Shown piece after piece: positions 53,662-63,488 of a stretch of 64,000 bases of DNA. The notes under the pieces were generated by a model. The model made no database searches. It was not told the origin of the DNA and saw nothing but the letters and a program-made list of their open reading frames with translations. Location of the stretch: the NCBI RefSeq assembly GCF_021739485.1, contig NZ_JAJFNK010000015.1, forward strand, positions 1 to 64,000. The letters run 5' to 3'. The stretch is from Alicyclobacillus tolerans (GTDB taxonomy: Bacteria; Bacillota; Bacilli; Alicyclobacillales; Alicyclobacillaceae). The translations under genes and the position numbers were made by a program. The stretch's first letter is position 1, and each line of letters starts with the position of its first letter.

Positions 53662-54639
53662 TTACAGTCCGTCAAAATGCACACCGGTGAGTTCCTCTGA
53701 AACTTCCCATAGTTTCTGGGCAACTTCCGGGTCGTGTGACCGCAAACTCGACATCGCCGGCCCAGGGAAACCGCGCATCGCGTTTCTTCCTGTGCGGCCA
53801 ATGGGGCCGATGTACTCGCCGCCTTTTACACTCGGTTCGGTGGCGGCGTACAAAGTCGGCAGTGCCCCCATGGCTGCGCTTTGAGCGGCCATGTTCGCCA
53901 AACTGCCTAGACCCTTGCCCAGCCAGGGGCGATTCAGCCCAAAACCGGCCACTGTCAGGTTGGTCGCAGCAAAGCCGGGGTGGCAAGCCACGCTGATTGT
54001 ATCCAAGTTCGCTTGAATCAACCTTCGATTCAACTCGTATGCAAAAATCAGGTTGGCCAACTTGCTCTGCGAGTATGCCTTCCATCGGGTGTACCCTTTT
54101 TTCCCGTCCAGGTTGTCAAAGTCGATCCGTCCACCCGTATGAGCCGCGCTGCTCACCGTCACGACGCGGGCCCCAGGCGTCTGCCGCAACAGCGGAAACA
54201 GCCGCCCGGTCAAGGCAAAATGCCCCAGGTGGTTCGTTCCGAATTGCAGTTCAAAGCCATCGGCTGTCGTAAGATACGGCGTCGCCATGACCCCCGCGTT
54301 GTTGATGAGCAAATCCAGAGCCTGAACTTTGCGGCAAAGGTCCTCGGCAAACTGCTTGACACTGCGTAAGTCCGCGAGGTCTAAAGGCATCGTTTCCACC
54401 GCTGCTTGAGGAACCTCGCGAAGAATCGCGTCCATCGCCACTTGGCCTTTTTTTTCGCTTCGCACCGCCAGCACCACGCGCGCCCCTTTACTGGCAAGCA
54501 CTTTGGCGGCCTCAAATCCAATGCCGCTGTTCGATCCCGTTACGACTGCGAATTTCCCGCCCTGATCGGGAATGCTTTCAAGGGTCCATCCCGCTCCCAA
54601 TCCGTACAGCCCCTCGCATTCAGTTTTTACGGAGTTCAT
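53662..54639 (-). CDS. Short-chain dehydrogenase (retinol dehydrogenase-like)
   Basis: About 325 residues, Rossmann-fold SDR. Cofactor motif VVTGSNSGIGFEAAKVL (TGxxxGIG), NNAG in LLINNAGVMATPYL, and the catalytic Ser-Tyr-Lys in VTVSSAAHTGG and YSQSKLANLIFAYEL. It resembles retinol-dehydrogenase/WWOX-type SDRs. ATG 54639 is chosen because the upstream open frame overlaps the flavoprotein gene; the ribosome binding site is weak. It lies between the flavoprotein (36 bp upstream) and P450 genes and may be translated with them. Confidence 0.88.
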   Translation of the reverse strand: MNSVKTECEGLYGLGAGWTLESIPDQGGKFAVVTGSNSGIGFEAAKVLASKGARVVLAVRSEKKGQVAMDAILREVPQAAVETMPLDLADLRSVKQFAEDLCRKVQALDLLINNAGVMATPYLTTADGFELQFGTNHLGHFALTGRLFPLLRQTPGARVVTVSSAAHTGGRIDFDNLDGKKGYTRWKAYSQSKLANLIFAYELNRRLIQANLDTISVACHPGFAATNLTVAGFGLNRPWLGKGLGSLANMAAQSAAMGALPTLYAATEPSVKGGEYIGPIGRTGRNAMRGFPGPAMSSLRSHDPEVAQKLWEVSEELTGVHFDGL

Positions 54640-54674
54640 CCGTGCTGCTGAGCTATTTCGCACTACTGAGCCAC

Positions 54675-55265
54675 TCAGGTTTGACCGAGCACTCTCCTCA
54701 CGAACGCCGATGCCGCCTGCGGCGCGGGCAGACTTCCTCCCGTTGGATCCACCTCGTTCAAATTCACTTTGCCTTCGCTGTCTTGCATGCCGTACTTTGG
54801 CGCCTCTTGCTGCTCCCTGGGATAGACAATGTAGCCATCCCGTCTCAATTGTGCGATGTTTCTCTGCACGCTTGGTTTTTGCCACATGCCGATGTACATG
54901 CTAGGAAACATCACGACTGGACTGCTCGCGCACAACAGAGTTGCCGAGACGATGTCCTGGGCAAACCCATTGGCCACTTTCGCCACCGTGTTCGCGGACG
55001 CTGGCAAAATCACGATCGCATCTGCCCAGTGTGTCAATTCCACGTGAGGCATTTTAAAATCGCCTTTGGCTGACAAGTCGACGAACACGTCGCCGTCAAT
55101 GCTGTGCATAATGGTGGTGGCCGGAATAAAGGTCTGGGCTGCTGGCGTCATCATCACATGCATACGGCAGCGAAGGTCGTTTTGCAACGCAGAAATATAC
55201 AGAAAAATTGTCGCTATATTGATGGATCCAGTGACCCCAAGCAAAATGTTGGGTGTGCTCTTCAT
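54675..55265 (-). CDS. HFCD-family flavoprotein (EpiD/LanD-like)
   Basis: A 196-residue FMN-binding flavoprotein of the homo-oligomeric Cys decarboxylase family. It follows the EpiD pattern: the active-site His in KMPHVELTHWAD, the PASANT motif ILPASANTVAKVANG, and MYIGMWQKPSVQRNI, which resembles the substrate clamp of EpiD. Members oxidatively decarboxylate C-terminal cysteine of lanthipeptide precursors (LanD) or make pantetheine (CoaC). Bacillus SpoVFB also belongs here. The PASANT motif and clamp favour a LanD-like role, but no precursor or lanthionine synthetase is nearby. ATG follows AGAGAGG. Confidence 0.8.
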   Translation of the reverse strand: MKSTPNILLGVTGSINIATIFLYISALQNDLRCRMHVMMTPAAQTFIPATTIMHSIDGDVFVDLSAKGDFKMPHVELTHWADAIVILPASANTVAKVANGFAQDIVSATLLCASSPVVMFPSMYIGMWQKPSVQRNIAQLRRDGYIVYPREQQEAPKYGMQDSEGKVNLNEVDPTGGSLPAPQAASAFVRRVLGQT

Positions 55266-55437
55266 GCTTAACCTCTCTTCTAAGCTTTTTCAAACTGCGC
55301 TGGGCAATGCGCCGAGTGATTCTGCAGCATCCTTCATACGACACGTATCGTAAGGCAACCATTGTGTGCCCTTAGACAAGTTCCATACCCACAGGCTGTG
55401 TTCCTGTTTGCAATTTGTTGAAGAACGCGGAATGTTT

Positions 55438-56796
55438 TCAACTTCGCACCCGCGCGCCAGATTCCAACGGAGCCTCGACGTCGCTGCCCCGGCGGCTGTC
55501 TTGCCGGGGCTTGAGGCGGATAGACACGCGTTCAATCCGGTCGGCGCTCTCTTTTTCCACTTGAAACTCGTACCCGTGTCGATGGAGGACCGCTCCCTTG
55601 CCCCGGTCTCCAGGCAAAAGCGCATACATCCAACCCCCAATGGTGTCCACATCGACCCCGTCAAGCACGATGTCCAACAAGTCGTTCACATCCTCCACAA
55701 GCACGCGCCCGTCGACCGAGTAACCGTCTGGCGTTTTCACAATCGGAGGCAGGTCGTGATCGAATTCGTCCTGAATCTCGCCGACCAACTCCTCAATGAT
55801 GTCCTCCATGGTGACCAGCCCGGCCGTCCCACCGAACTCATCGGCGACGACCGCAACTTGGGTCCGGTTTTTTTGCATGGTACGCAGAACCTTGCTGATC
55901 TCGGCTGTCTCCGGCACGCGGATGATGTTTCGGATACAGTTGCACAGGTCCGATTCATTCCTTTGCTGCTGCACGTACAGGTCCTTGACGTGAACATACC
56001 CCACGATGTTGTCTTTGTCGCCGGAAGCCACCGGAAATCGCGTATGCTGGTGCTGGTTGACGAGTTTTCGTACGTCGTGCACCGAAGCGTCTTCTGGAAT
56101 CACCACCATGTCGGTGCGGGGAACCATCACCTCCCGCGCAATCCGGTCGGAGAATTCGAAGATGTTGTCAAACAGCACCATCTCGTTGTGGTCAATCAGG
56201 CCGCTGCGGTGGCTCTGGTTCATAAGAATGCGGATCTCGTCCTCCGTGTGGGCTTGTTCGCGGTGCCCGTCCGGGTCGATCCCCAACATCCTCAGCATTC
56301 CGTTTGCCGTATTGTTCAACAGCCAGATAAACGGGTACATGACCTTGTAAAACACCAAAAGCGGTGAGGCGGAGTATAAAACCGTCTGTTCCGTGCGCAC
56401 AATGGCCAAGGATTTTGGCGTGAGTTCACCGAGGACGATTTGGGCGAACGTGATCACCAAAAACGCCACAATAAACGACACCGTCTCCACGGCGTGGCCG
56501 AGTCCAACGGCCGTCAAAGGCGCCTGGAGCAGACGGGCAACGGTCGGCTCGCCAATCCAGCCCAGTCCAAGCGACGAAAGGGTAATCCCCAACTGCGCGG
56601 CGGACAAGTAGCTGTCGAGGCTGTCCATAATTCTCTGTGCCGCTTTTGCCCTGCGATTACCGGACTCAGCGAGCTCAATCAGTCGACTCGAACGGATTTT
56701 GACGATGCCAAACTCAGCCGCTACAAAGAAACCATTGATCAGGACAAGGAGAACAATCAAAACAACGTCGAATGTTGTCGTAATCGGATCCGTCAA
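55438..56796 (-). CDS. CNNM/CorC-type transporter (hemolysin-family protein)
   Basis: 452 residues: an N-terminal DUF21 membrane domain of about four spans (FVVAAEFGIVKIRSSRL), a pair of CBS domains (about 210-340; VMVPRTDMVVIPEDASVHDV) and a C-terminal CorC_HlyC domain. The family is linked to magnesium and sodium homeostasis. The start is TTG, and the ribosome binding site is poor, so a slightly different start is possible. It is monocistronic. Confidence 0.9.
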   Translation of the reverse strand: MTDPITTTFDVVLIVLLVLINGFFVAAEFGIVKIRSSRLIELAESGNRRAKAAQRIMDSLDSYLSAAQLGITLSSLGLGWIGEPTVARLLQAPLTAVGLGHAVETVSFIVAFLVITFAQIVLGELTPKSLAIVRTEQTVLYSASPLLVFYKVMYPFIWLLNNTANGMLRMLGIDPDGHREQAHTEDEIRILMNQSHRSGLIDHNEMVLFDNIFEFSDRIAREVMVPRTDMVVIPEDASVHDVRKLVNQHQHTRFPVASGDKDNIVGYVHVKDLYVQQQRNESDLCNCIRNIIRVPETAEISKVLRTMQKNRTQVAVVADEFGGTAGLVTMEDIIEELVGEIQDEFDHDLPPIVKTPDGYSVDGRVLVEDVNDLLDIVLDGVDVDTIGGWMYALLPGDRGKGAVLHRHGYEFQVEKESADRIERVSIRLKPRQDSRRGSDVEAPLESGARVRS

Positions 56797-56985
56797 GAAA
56801 TCCGTCCCCGAGGGGACTTCACCTCCACCTGGGTACAGATTGGGGGAAACGGCAGCGTTGGTTTGCAGTCCCTTTACGGTCTGGCCTACCTAGGCCTCTT
56901 ACTGCAGTTTTGCCGGAAGCACGCAATTCCACTCTTTGCGCAGCCGTTTGACGGGTGGAAACCTTGCGAGGAATGGAACAGCCCG

Positions 56986-57025
56986 GAAAACGGACCCATG
57001 GACTCTTTGAGACAATGGGTCCGTT
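56986..57025 (-). terminator. Terminator of the SIMPL protein gene
   Basis: An 11-bp perfect stem (AACGGACCCAT/ATGGGTCCGTT) followed on the minus strand by TTTTCC, 31 bp past the stop codon of the SIMPL gene. Confidence 0.7.
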
Positions 57026-57055
57026 CTCTGACTGCGGATAAACGGGCGCTTCGAA

Positions 57056-57829
57056 TTAACTGGGACTGGCAATCGAATAGACCACTTTGACGTTCACGGA
57101 GATGTCTTGCGCATTGGGGGAAATCGGCGCTGAGCTTTGGGCCGCCGTGGCCGCGCCAAACGAGATGGGGCCCGGGGTTTGATTGGTCGTGTCGACGGCT
57201 TGAACCCCTGTAATATCCACACCCAGGTTCTTGGCGATGTTTGCCGCCTGCGCCTTGGCATCCGCGAGCGCTTGCGCGTACAGTTGGTTCTCAATCGTCA
57301 GCGGATTGGACACTTGGTAATTGACCCCGTTGATTTGATTTGCGCCCGCCTTGACCAGCGTATCGACGATGCTGCCGACGGCTTGCAGGTTCGTCACCCG
57401 GATTTGAATGTTGTCGTTCGCCTGAAAGCCGTTGACGCTGGGCTGGCCCGTTTTGCTAGCCGGTCCGTAGTTCGGGTGGATGTTGTACCACGTCGTATGA
57501 ATGTCCGACGACTTCACTCCTGCCTGATTGAGCGAGTCAATGACTTGCTTCATGAGTTGATCGTTTTTCTGCTGCGCCGCAGCGGCATCCCCCGCGGAAG
57601 TGGTCACCCCTGCGTCAATCGTCGCGACGTCGGGCGCGACCTCATCGCTGGCATGACCCACCACGGTGATGGTGGCAGCTGAACTGGCCCCAGTTGTGGC
57701 AGCGTTGACCGAGCGATGTCCATTCCACCCAAAATAGGTCCCGGCTCCCCCTGCAATGACCAGTGCGATTGCCGTCATCCACAGCGGTTTTTTTGCAAAA
57801 AGACCCTTTTTTACCCACAGCTCTTTCAT
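57056..57829 (-). CDS. SIMPL (DUF541) domain protein
   Basis: 257 residues. An N-terminal membrane anchor or signal (MTAIALVIAGGAGTYFGW) is followed by the SIMPL/DUF541 domain (ATITVVGHASDEVAPDVATI, YNIHPNYG, ALADAKAQAANIAKNLGV). The family is periplasmic or extracellular and its biochemical role is unclear. ATG follows GGGAGG. It is monocistronic with a terminator behind it. Confidence 0.88.
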   Translation of the reverse strand: MKELWVKKGLFAKKPLWMTAIALVIAGGAGTYFGWNGHRSVNAATTGASSAATITVVGHASDEVAPDVATIDAGVTTSAGDAAAAQQKNDQLMKQVIDSLNQAGVKSSDIHTTWYNIHPNYGPASKTGQPSVNGFQANDNIQIRVTNLQAVGSIVDTLVKAGANQINGVNYQVSNPLTIENQLYAQALADAKAQAANIAKNLGVDITGVQAVDTTNQTPGPISFGAATAAQSSAPISPNAQDISVNVKVVYSIASPS

Positions 57830-58056
57830 CGGTTTTCCTCCCCCGTTCGTCTGTAAGAACCCACCAGTGTACTCGTGTTGTTATGTACATAGACGCGCGG
57901 AATTGGGTTTTGTGACAGGCGTTCCCACATGTGTGGAATTTCGAGGCGCAGCCGATTGCAGCCCCCGGCAAATTTTAGGGTTGTCTACCAATGGAAACTT
58001 CAGTGCTTTTATGGGATAAATGTGATAGGGGAGAAAGGAGGAGGTTTGTCATCTCA

Positions 58057-58458
58057 ATGGTTGCTGCGACCTTCGTTTTGTTTGAATGGGTTCTGATACT
58101 CGTCTTCTGGATTCTCAGTTCCATAGCGTTTTACAAGCTGGCTGTCATAGCGGGGCGGAAAGACATTGCCTGGTTTGCCTGGATTCCCGTACTCGCGCAA
58201 ATTCTGCAGCTGCGCCTCATCGACAAAAGCGGTTGGTGGGTTCTGATGTACCTCATCCCGATTGCCAACTTCATTTTCGCAATTATATGGAGAGTTAAGC
58301 TTTTAAACGCGTTCGGCAAAAGCGGCGCATTTGTCCTGTTTTACGTTTTTCTCCAGCCCGTGTACCTCATTCTTTGGATGGTTTGGGCGTTTTCCGGCGA
58401 TCTCACTTACCGCGGCGGCGGCTGGGGCGGTCCGTCCAACCCTCCCTTTTACATGTAA
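58057..58458 (+). CDS. Small membrane protein (DUF5684-like)
   Basis: About 133 residues with four likely membrane helices. The pattern KLAVIAGRKDIAWFAWIPVL followed by LIDKSGWWVLMYLIPIANF matches the DUF5684 family, which has no known function. The C-terminus is a Gly/Pro-rich cytoplasmic tail. GGAGG lies 12 nt before ATG 58057. An in-frame ATG at 57991 has no such site. Confidence 0.7.
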   Translation: MVAATFVLFEWVLILVFWILSSIAFYKLAVIAGRKDIAWFAWIPVLAQILQLRLIDKSGWWVLMYLIPIANFIFAIIWRVKLLNAFGKSGAFVLFYVFLQPVYLILWMVWAFSGDLTYRGGGWGGPSNPPFYM

Positions 58459-58483
58459 GACAACACAGTTCCACGTCCGGAAA

Positions 58484-58517
58484 GAGGGGAGGCCGCCTGC
58501 ATCGCAAGCCTCCCCTC
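58484..58517. terminator. Terminator between convergent genes
   Basis: A 10-bp perfect GC-rich stem (GAGGGGAGGC/GCCTCCCCTC) midway between the DUF5684-like gene and the end of the polysaccharide cassette. Confidence 0.6.
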
Positions 58518-58553
58518 CCTCGCGTCGCACCTTCGCACGTCACAGCCGGCTTT

Positions 58554-59609
58554 TTACGACGACCCGCTCCCTGCAAGAAAACCTTGCAAGGCCTGCGCGT
58601 ACTGTTTCTGATACGGAGAGGAATCCCAAAACTCGTTGGCAAAAATCAACAGTACATTCACGTGTTCCTGAGAGGCAATCTGCACCTCTTGGTCGAAAAA
58701 CTGCGGCGAAATGGGAGTCTTCAAATCGCCCTGGCGCAAACTGATCTCGGTGATGCTTGGCCTGTTGTTTGCGATCGCGACGGTTTTTTGCACGATCCTC
58801 TGGAACACGTTCAGGTCGTTCGGGTGTCCCGTGTAGGCATTTTCCTGGTCGATGCCCACCGCAGCAAACGGCAGGTGCGGAAAGTTGTCCGGCAGCCCGC
58901 TTCGGTTCTCCAGGGCCGCTCCGACTGCAAAATTGTCCGGCAGTACCATGTCCATCGGCAGTTTCGCCGGCTGCGTAAGCTGCAGCAGGCTCTGATACAA
59001 ACTCATCCACGCTCCAGAAGAAGCCGCTTGGGTCGACTGCATGGCCTGAGTGTTCGAGTACGGTTCACCGATGTACAGTCCATCGATCGGATAGTTCATC
59101 AGGCTTTGCACCATCTGCGTCAGCAGCGGCTTGGCCTTTGTCGGGTCGAACAACGAACTGCCTGGCTGCAAAATCTGCTTCCCTGCAGCAGTGGCTTGGT
59201 TCGGATCGAGCAAGGCCGACGAGATGACCGCAACGACCGGATACCCGGCTTGATGCAGTTGAGACAAAGCTTGACGCAGGACGTCTGCAGGCTCCGCCAA
59301 GCCGTACGGATTCTTCGGAATTTGATAGTACGCGTCCGAATGATACGCCACGTACAAGTACACTTCGGTCGCCTTCATTCCCTTTAGGGCCCGCATGGTG
59401 CCAGGGGGCAAGCCGTGCGCGTCCAAGTAGACAATGCTCGCCACTTGCCTTCCTGTCGGGGCCTTTCTCTGGTAAGGCACCAGAGTCATGCTGATTTTGT
59501 GGTACAGGGAGCTGAAAGTCGACGAAGGGACCGAAGCTGGATTCCATAAAAATACCAGCACAACGACAATGACGCCGAACGAAAAAATCAGCTTCAACAG
59601 TTTGTTCAC
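58554..59609 (-). CDS. Membrane-anchored protein, candidate polysaccharide-acting enzyme
   Basis: 351 residues. One N-terminal membrane anchor (about 7-25) precedes an extracytoplasmic domain of alternating strands and helices (TEVYLYVAYHSDAYYQIP, QLHQAGYPVVAVISSALLD, DGLYIGEPYSN) that resembles a TIM barrel such as the C-terminal hydrolase of PgaB. I cannot place it in a named family. It starts (GTG) overlapping the stop of a processive glycosyltransferase by 4 bp, so the two are coupled and probably work on the same polymer. Confidence 0.55.
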   Translation of the reverse strand: MNKLLKLIFSFGVIVVVLVFLWNPASVPSSTFSSLYHKISMTLVPYQRKAPTGRQVASIVYLDAHGLPPGTMRALKGMKATEVYLYVAYHSDAYYQIPKNPYGLAEPADVLRQALSQLHQAGYPVVAVISSALLDPNQATAAGKQILQPGSSLFDPTKAKPLLTQMVQSLMNYPIDGLYIGEPYSNTQAMQSTQAASSGAWMSLYQSLLQLTQPAKLPMDMVLPDNFAVGAALENRSGLPDNFPHLPFAAVGIDQENAYTGHPNDLNVFQRIVQKTVAIANNRPSITEISLRQGDLKTPISPQFFDQEVQIASQEHVNVLLIFANEFWDSSPYQKQYAQALQGFLAGSGSS

Positions 59610-61009
59610 TTTCTCAAAGCCTCACTGTTCAAGAGTTCATGGATTGAAATTGCCCGCTTGTGTTCGGTATGGGTCCACGTCACGTCTTTATGAGACAAGA
59701 GTCCCTGAATGGTTATGGGTATCCAAGACAGGTTGAACAAAAGGAAGCTTGGAAACCTCCAAAACACTTTCCAATCGGCGTCTTCTAACGCAAACGCAAC
59801 AAGCGGAAGGAAAAGCCCCACGACGACCAACGCGATCCAAAACCAATAGGGCAGACACTCCGACAACAACGGATAGTACCACTTGTTCCCCATGGTCAAT
59901 TGGACGCCCGTGAAAATCAGGTTGAGGGCGGTAAATAGAATCACCAAGGGCTGCCAAAGGTAGACGAACACATCAAACGCCCGCAACCGGTTGGCCCCAC
60001 GGCCGGACCAAACCTGCCTAAGCAGCGGCTTTGAGTAGCGGAACGCCGTGCTCCAATGCCCTTGCAGCCAGCGCGTGCGCTGCGGCACCGTAGCGCTAAA
60101 CTTAACGGGCTTCTCGTCGTAGACCCGCGTTTGCGGCGTCCAATGGACCTTGCGCCCCTGAATGACCAACTGTACGGTATACTCCAGGTCCTCAGTCAGG
60201 CTTTTCGCACCCCACGGCAGGTCGCGCAAAGCGCGCGTCGTTAGACAAAAACCGGTACCGCCTAAGGCTCCGGACAATCCAAGTTGAACCCTGGCTTGCT
60301 GCCAAAACCGATTCATGTACCAGTAAGCCGAAGCATACGCAGACGAAATCCAGCTGTCCCAAGGGTTTTTCGTATCGAGATAAGCTTGAATCGCCTCGTG
60401 TCCTTCCAAAACACAAAGAGCCATCACATTCAAGAAATTCGGTTGAAGCAAGTTGTCGGCATCGAAAATACATACGGCATCGTACTGACTTAAATCTGCC
60501 TGTTCGTGAATGGCCCATTTGAGAGCCGCACCCTTACTGCGTTCTTTATCGTTAAACCGTTCCCACACCACAGCGCCTTCCGCCCGAGCCCGTTCTGCCG
60601 TCGCATCGTTGCAGTTGTCCGCAATGACTACGAAATTGACCAACTCCCGAGGATACTCGACAGAAAGCAAGCTGCGCACGTGTTCGGCAATGACCGTCTC
60701 CTCGTTGTGGGCCGCCGTCAGACACAAAAACCGGGGTTTGGAATCTGGCGAAAGCCGCGCAAGTGTTTCGAGCTCTTTGCGCTTTTTTCGGCGCTTCGCA
60801 ACATACAGTGATCCTGCAATGGCAATGGCAATCTGATAAAGGGAAATCACCAGCAGCCCTGATTGGTCGAGAAACACCACGACAGACAAAATGCCTTTCA
60901 CTAAAAAGTGAATGCTTCGGATGTCCTCCATGACCATGACGAGGCCTACGAGCACAATGGCAAGCCCAATCACCACATAACTGCCCGCTTTTCGAATCTG
61001 CGAAATCAC
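59606..61009 (-). CDS. Processive family 2 glycosyltransferase
   Basis: A 467-residue membrane GT2. Two N-terminal spans precede a cytoplasmic GT-A domain with FLCLTAAHNEETVIAEHV (first Asp region), VCIFDADNLLQPNFL (DxD) and catalytic LTEDLEYT followed by QRTRWLQGHW (Q/RxxRW). Further spans follow. This is the cellulose/hyaluronan/poly-N-acetylglucosamine synthase layout. The sugar polymer is unknown. The start is GTG after GAGGTGGG. It is the first gene of a two-gene unit. Confidence 0.88.
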   Translation of the reverse strand: MISQIRKAGSYVVIGLAIVLVGLVMVMEDIRSIHFLVKGILSVVVFLDQSGLLVISLYQIAIAIAGSLYVAKRRKKRKELETLARLSPDSKPRFLCLTAAHNEETVIAEHVRSLLSVEYPRELVNFVVIADNCNDATAERARAEGAVVWERFNDKERSKGAALKWAIHEQADLSQYDAVCIFDADNLLQPNFLNVMALCVLEGHEAIQAYLDTKNPWDSWISSAYASAYWYMNRFWQQARVQLGLSGALGGTGFCLTTRALRDLPWGAKSLTEDLEYTVQLVIQGRKVHWTPQTRVYDEKPVKFSATVPQRTRWLQGHWSTAFRYSKPLLRQVWSGRGANRLRAFDVFVYLWQPLVILFTALNLIFTGVQLTMGNKWYYPLLSECLPYWFWIALVVVGLFLPLVAFALEDADWKVFWRFPSFLLFNLSWIPITIQGLLSHKDVTWTHTEHKRAISIHELLNSEALRK

Positions 61010-61281
61010 TTAGATTCCCACCTCAATCGCGCCTTCATGTGTCATTCTGCGTCCAACCCGTGTGCCCACGGCTTGGTCTAACTGAAGACAGTCACAGTCA
61101 AACCCGATTCGCCAGCCCTTGGGTGAACATGTAGTTCTCGCATGGGTGGGATTTTAACGCTGAATCATCAAAGAAACATCAAAAAACCTCTGTCCTTTTT
61201 GATGTCCTCCGCACTTTTTCACATGAAAGCCTGGTCGAAAGACGTCATGAACAGCTGTGGTTTGGAAATTCGGACCCCTTG

Positions 61282-62034
61282 TCAAAAGGCGGACTTCACG
61301 AACAGCACCAAGCCGAGACTAGCAATGAGGAGAAATACATAGCGTTGAAACTTAACTGTAGGAATGTTTCGATGGAGTAGGGTACCCACTACAATGCCTG
61401 CAACCATCGCTGGCAGAGAGAAGAGATAGAGAGCAAACACGTTCATGTTCCACATTCCGCTGATTGCCTGTCCAGTCACGATAAGCGTACCCGATATGAA
61501 AAAATAAGCTTGCATTGTGCTGCGAAAGTTGTTGGGATGCCAACCGCGCAGCGAACCGTAAACTGCAACGGGGACACCATTAAAGTTATAGGCGCTGCCA
61601 AATACGCCAGAGGCAAAACCAAACAGCAAACCCCATAGTGGATGATGGAGCCGGTCCTTGGTTTCTGTGTAAGCGAAGAAATGCCGAATTAAGGAGTATA
61701 TTCCATACGCCATCAGGGCAATACCGAGTACCCCTGTCACGACTTTTGTCGGAACGACCGTGACCATAATCAATCCGAAAGGAATTCCAACAAGCGCGGC
61801 CAAAACCAACGGAATGAGTGCTCTACGATGGATATGGCGCCAACCCGTTGTTACTGTAAGAAATGCTACAGTAAGCCCAACGAGTCCCACCAATGAAACA
61901 GAAGTATGCAAATGAACGGGGAGCAATGTCAGCAGCGGCATACTGACTACAGCTTCTCCAAAGCCAAACGTAGTGCGCGTAAGTGCCCCCAAAAAGACCA
62001 CAAGAACCACAGCAATCACCAGTGGTATTGACAT
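61282..62034 (-). CDS. TSUP-family membrane transporter (TauE/SafE)
   Basis: A 250-residue membrane protein with about eight spans. The duplicated TSUP motif is seen in GALTRTTFGFGEAVVSMPLL and GFASGVFGSAYNFNGVPVAV. Members export sulphite, sulphoacetate or similar organic anions. ATG follows AAGGGAG directly after the dbpA stop, so it is the last gene of the CBO0543-like/dbpA/TSUP operon. The 272 bp upstream to the glycosyltransferase (61010-61281) show no gene. Confidence 0.85.
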   Translation of the reverse strand: MSIPLVIAVVLVVFLGALTRTTFGFGEAVVSMPLLTLLPVHLHTSVSLVGLVGLTVAFLTVTTGWRHIHRRALIPLVLAALVGIPFGLIMVTVVPTKVVTGVLGIALMAYGIYSLIRHFFAYTETKDRLHHPLWGLLFGFASGVFGSAYNFNGVPVAVYGSLRGWHPNNFRSTMQAYFFISGTLIVTGQAISGMWNMNVFALYLFSLPAMVAGIVVGTLLHRNIPTVKFQRYVFLLIASLGLVLFVKSAF

Positions 62035-63486
62035 TTATTCTCCCTTCTGAGCCTCTTGAACCTTCAACACCTTGCCCTTAATGGTCGCATTTTTCATGGC
62101 CTGAAGCACAAGCGGCCCTTTTCCGTTCAAAATGTCGACGTACGATACGTGATCCAAAATGTTAATAATGCCAATGTCGTCGGCTTCAACACCGTCAATT
62201 TTCGCGATGGTTCCCACAAAGTCGACAGCCCGGATTTTCTTTTTCTTCCCGCCGTGAAAATACAATTTCATGATTCCGCGATTTAACGGATCGCTTTTAT
62301 GGGCCTTCGGCATAGGCTGAGCGCGGATTTTCTCCTCGAAGGCCGCTTTCTTGCGCATGACTTCGTCTCTTGGCGGAAACTCTGCCTTGGAGATTTCCAG
62401 TTCCGTGCTGCGCTCCATCTCTTCGATTAGGGTTTGCTCTGAAGGGGTCACAAAGGTGATTGCCTTTCCGGATTTGCCAGCGCGTCCCGTCCTGCCGGTC
62501 CGGTGCACGTAGCGTTCTGCGTTCGCTGGAAGGTCGTAGTTGATGACAAGGGTTATGTTTTCAATGTCAATTCCCCGGGCGGCCACGTCTGTCGCAACCA
62601 AATACCTGAACTCCCCTCGTCGGAACCGGTTCATGACGTTCAGCCGATCCGTTTGTTCCATCCCCCCATGAATTTTCCCGCAGGGATAACGAAGACTCTC
62701 CAATTTCGTATAGAGGGTTTCAACCCGTTCTTGGGTTTGGCAGAAAATCATACAGCTGTCCGGATTTTCAACCACGGTTACGTCTTGGAGAAGGTCGAAT
62801 TTCTCGTCCTGGCCCACCACAAAAAAGTGGTGATCCGTTCGTCCGGACAGGGACTCATCGGCTTCAACCTGAATGTGGATGGGTTTTTTCATGTAACGAT
62901 CGCACAGGTCTTCGACATCCCGCGGGAGAGTTGCAGAAAACAACATGGTGACCCTGTCTTCGGGAAGGGCGTGGAGTATCGCTTCGACCTGACCGATGAA
63001 TCCCAGGTTCAGCATCTCGTCGGCTTCGTCGATCACCAGGTATTTCACGCGTTCTAAAGGCAGGGTTTGCCTTTCGATGTGATCCAACACACGCCCCGGC
63101 GTACCTACCACAACGTGGCTTTTTTGCTTTAATTCTGCCTGTTGTCTCGCAAAAGACTGCTGTCCGTACACGGCGGTCGCCCGAATCCGCTTCAGCCTTC
63201 CAATGTTGGCAATTTCCTCTTTGACTTGTTCCGCCAGTTCCCGGGTTGGCGTGAGGATTAACGCTTGCGGTTTGTTCTCTGCCCAGTCGGCCATTTCGCA
63301 AACTGGAATTCCAAACGCGGCCGTCTTCCCGCTTCCCGTTTGCGCCCTTACAGCGAGGTCGCTTTTGTCTAACGCACGCGGGATGACTTTGTTTTGGACC
63401 TCCGTTGGATGCGTGTAGCCCAACGCGTCCAAGGCGCGAACAATGGGATCGCTGAGTGAAAAGTCTCTAAAAGTACGGTTGTTCAT
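62035..63486 (-). CDS. dbpA: DEAD-box RNA helicase DbpA
   Basis: A 483-residue ATP-dependent RNA helicase. Motifs in order: Q motif ([11 protein letters not shown]), AQTGSGKT (Walker A), [25 protein letters not shown], and [11 protein letters not shown]. The C-terminal RRM-like DbpA domain ([37 protein letters not shown]) binds helix 92 of 23S rRNA. ATG 63486 follows AAAAGGGG; the frame is open 71 codons further but without similarity. It begins 2 bp after the preceding gene. Confidence 0.92.
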   Translation of the reverse strand: MNNRTFRDFSLSDPIVRALDALGYTHPTEVQNKVIPRALDKSDLAVRAQTGSGKTAAFGIPVCEMADWAENKPQALILTPTRELAEQVKEEIANIGRLKRIRATAVYGQQSFARQQAELKQKSHVVVGTPGRVLDHIERQTLPLERVKYLVIDEADEMLNLGFIGQVEAILHALPEDRVTMLFSATLPRDVEDLCDRYMKKPIHIQVEADESLSGRTDHHFFVVGQDEKFDLLQDVTVVENPDSCMIFCQTQERVETLYTKLESLRYPCGKIHGGMEQTDRLNVMNRFRRGEFRYLVATDVAARGIDIENITLVINYDLPANAERYVHRTGRTGRAGKSGKAITFVTPSEQTLIEEMERSTELEISKAEFPPRDEVMRKKAAFEEKIRAQPMPKAHKSDPLNRGIMKLYFHGGKKKKIRAVDFVGTIAKIDGVEADDIGIINILDHVSYVDILNGKGPLVLQAMKNATIKGKVLKVQEAQKGE

Positions 63487-63488
63487 GT

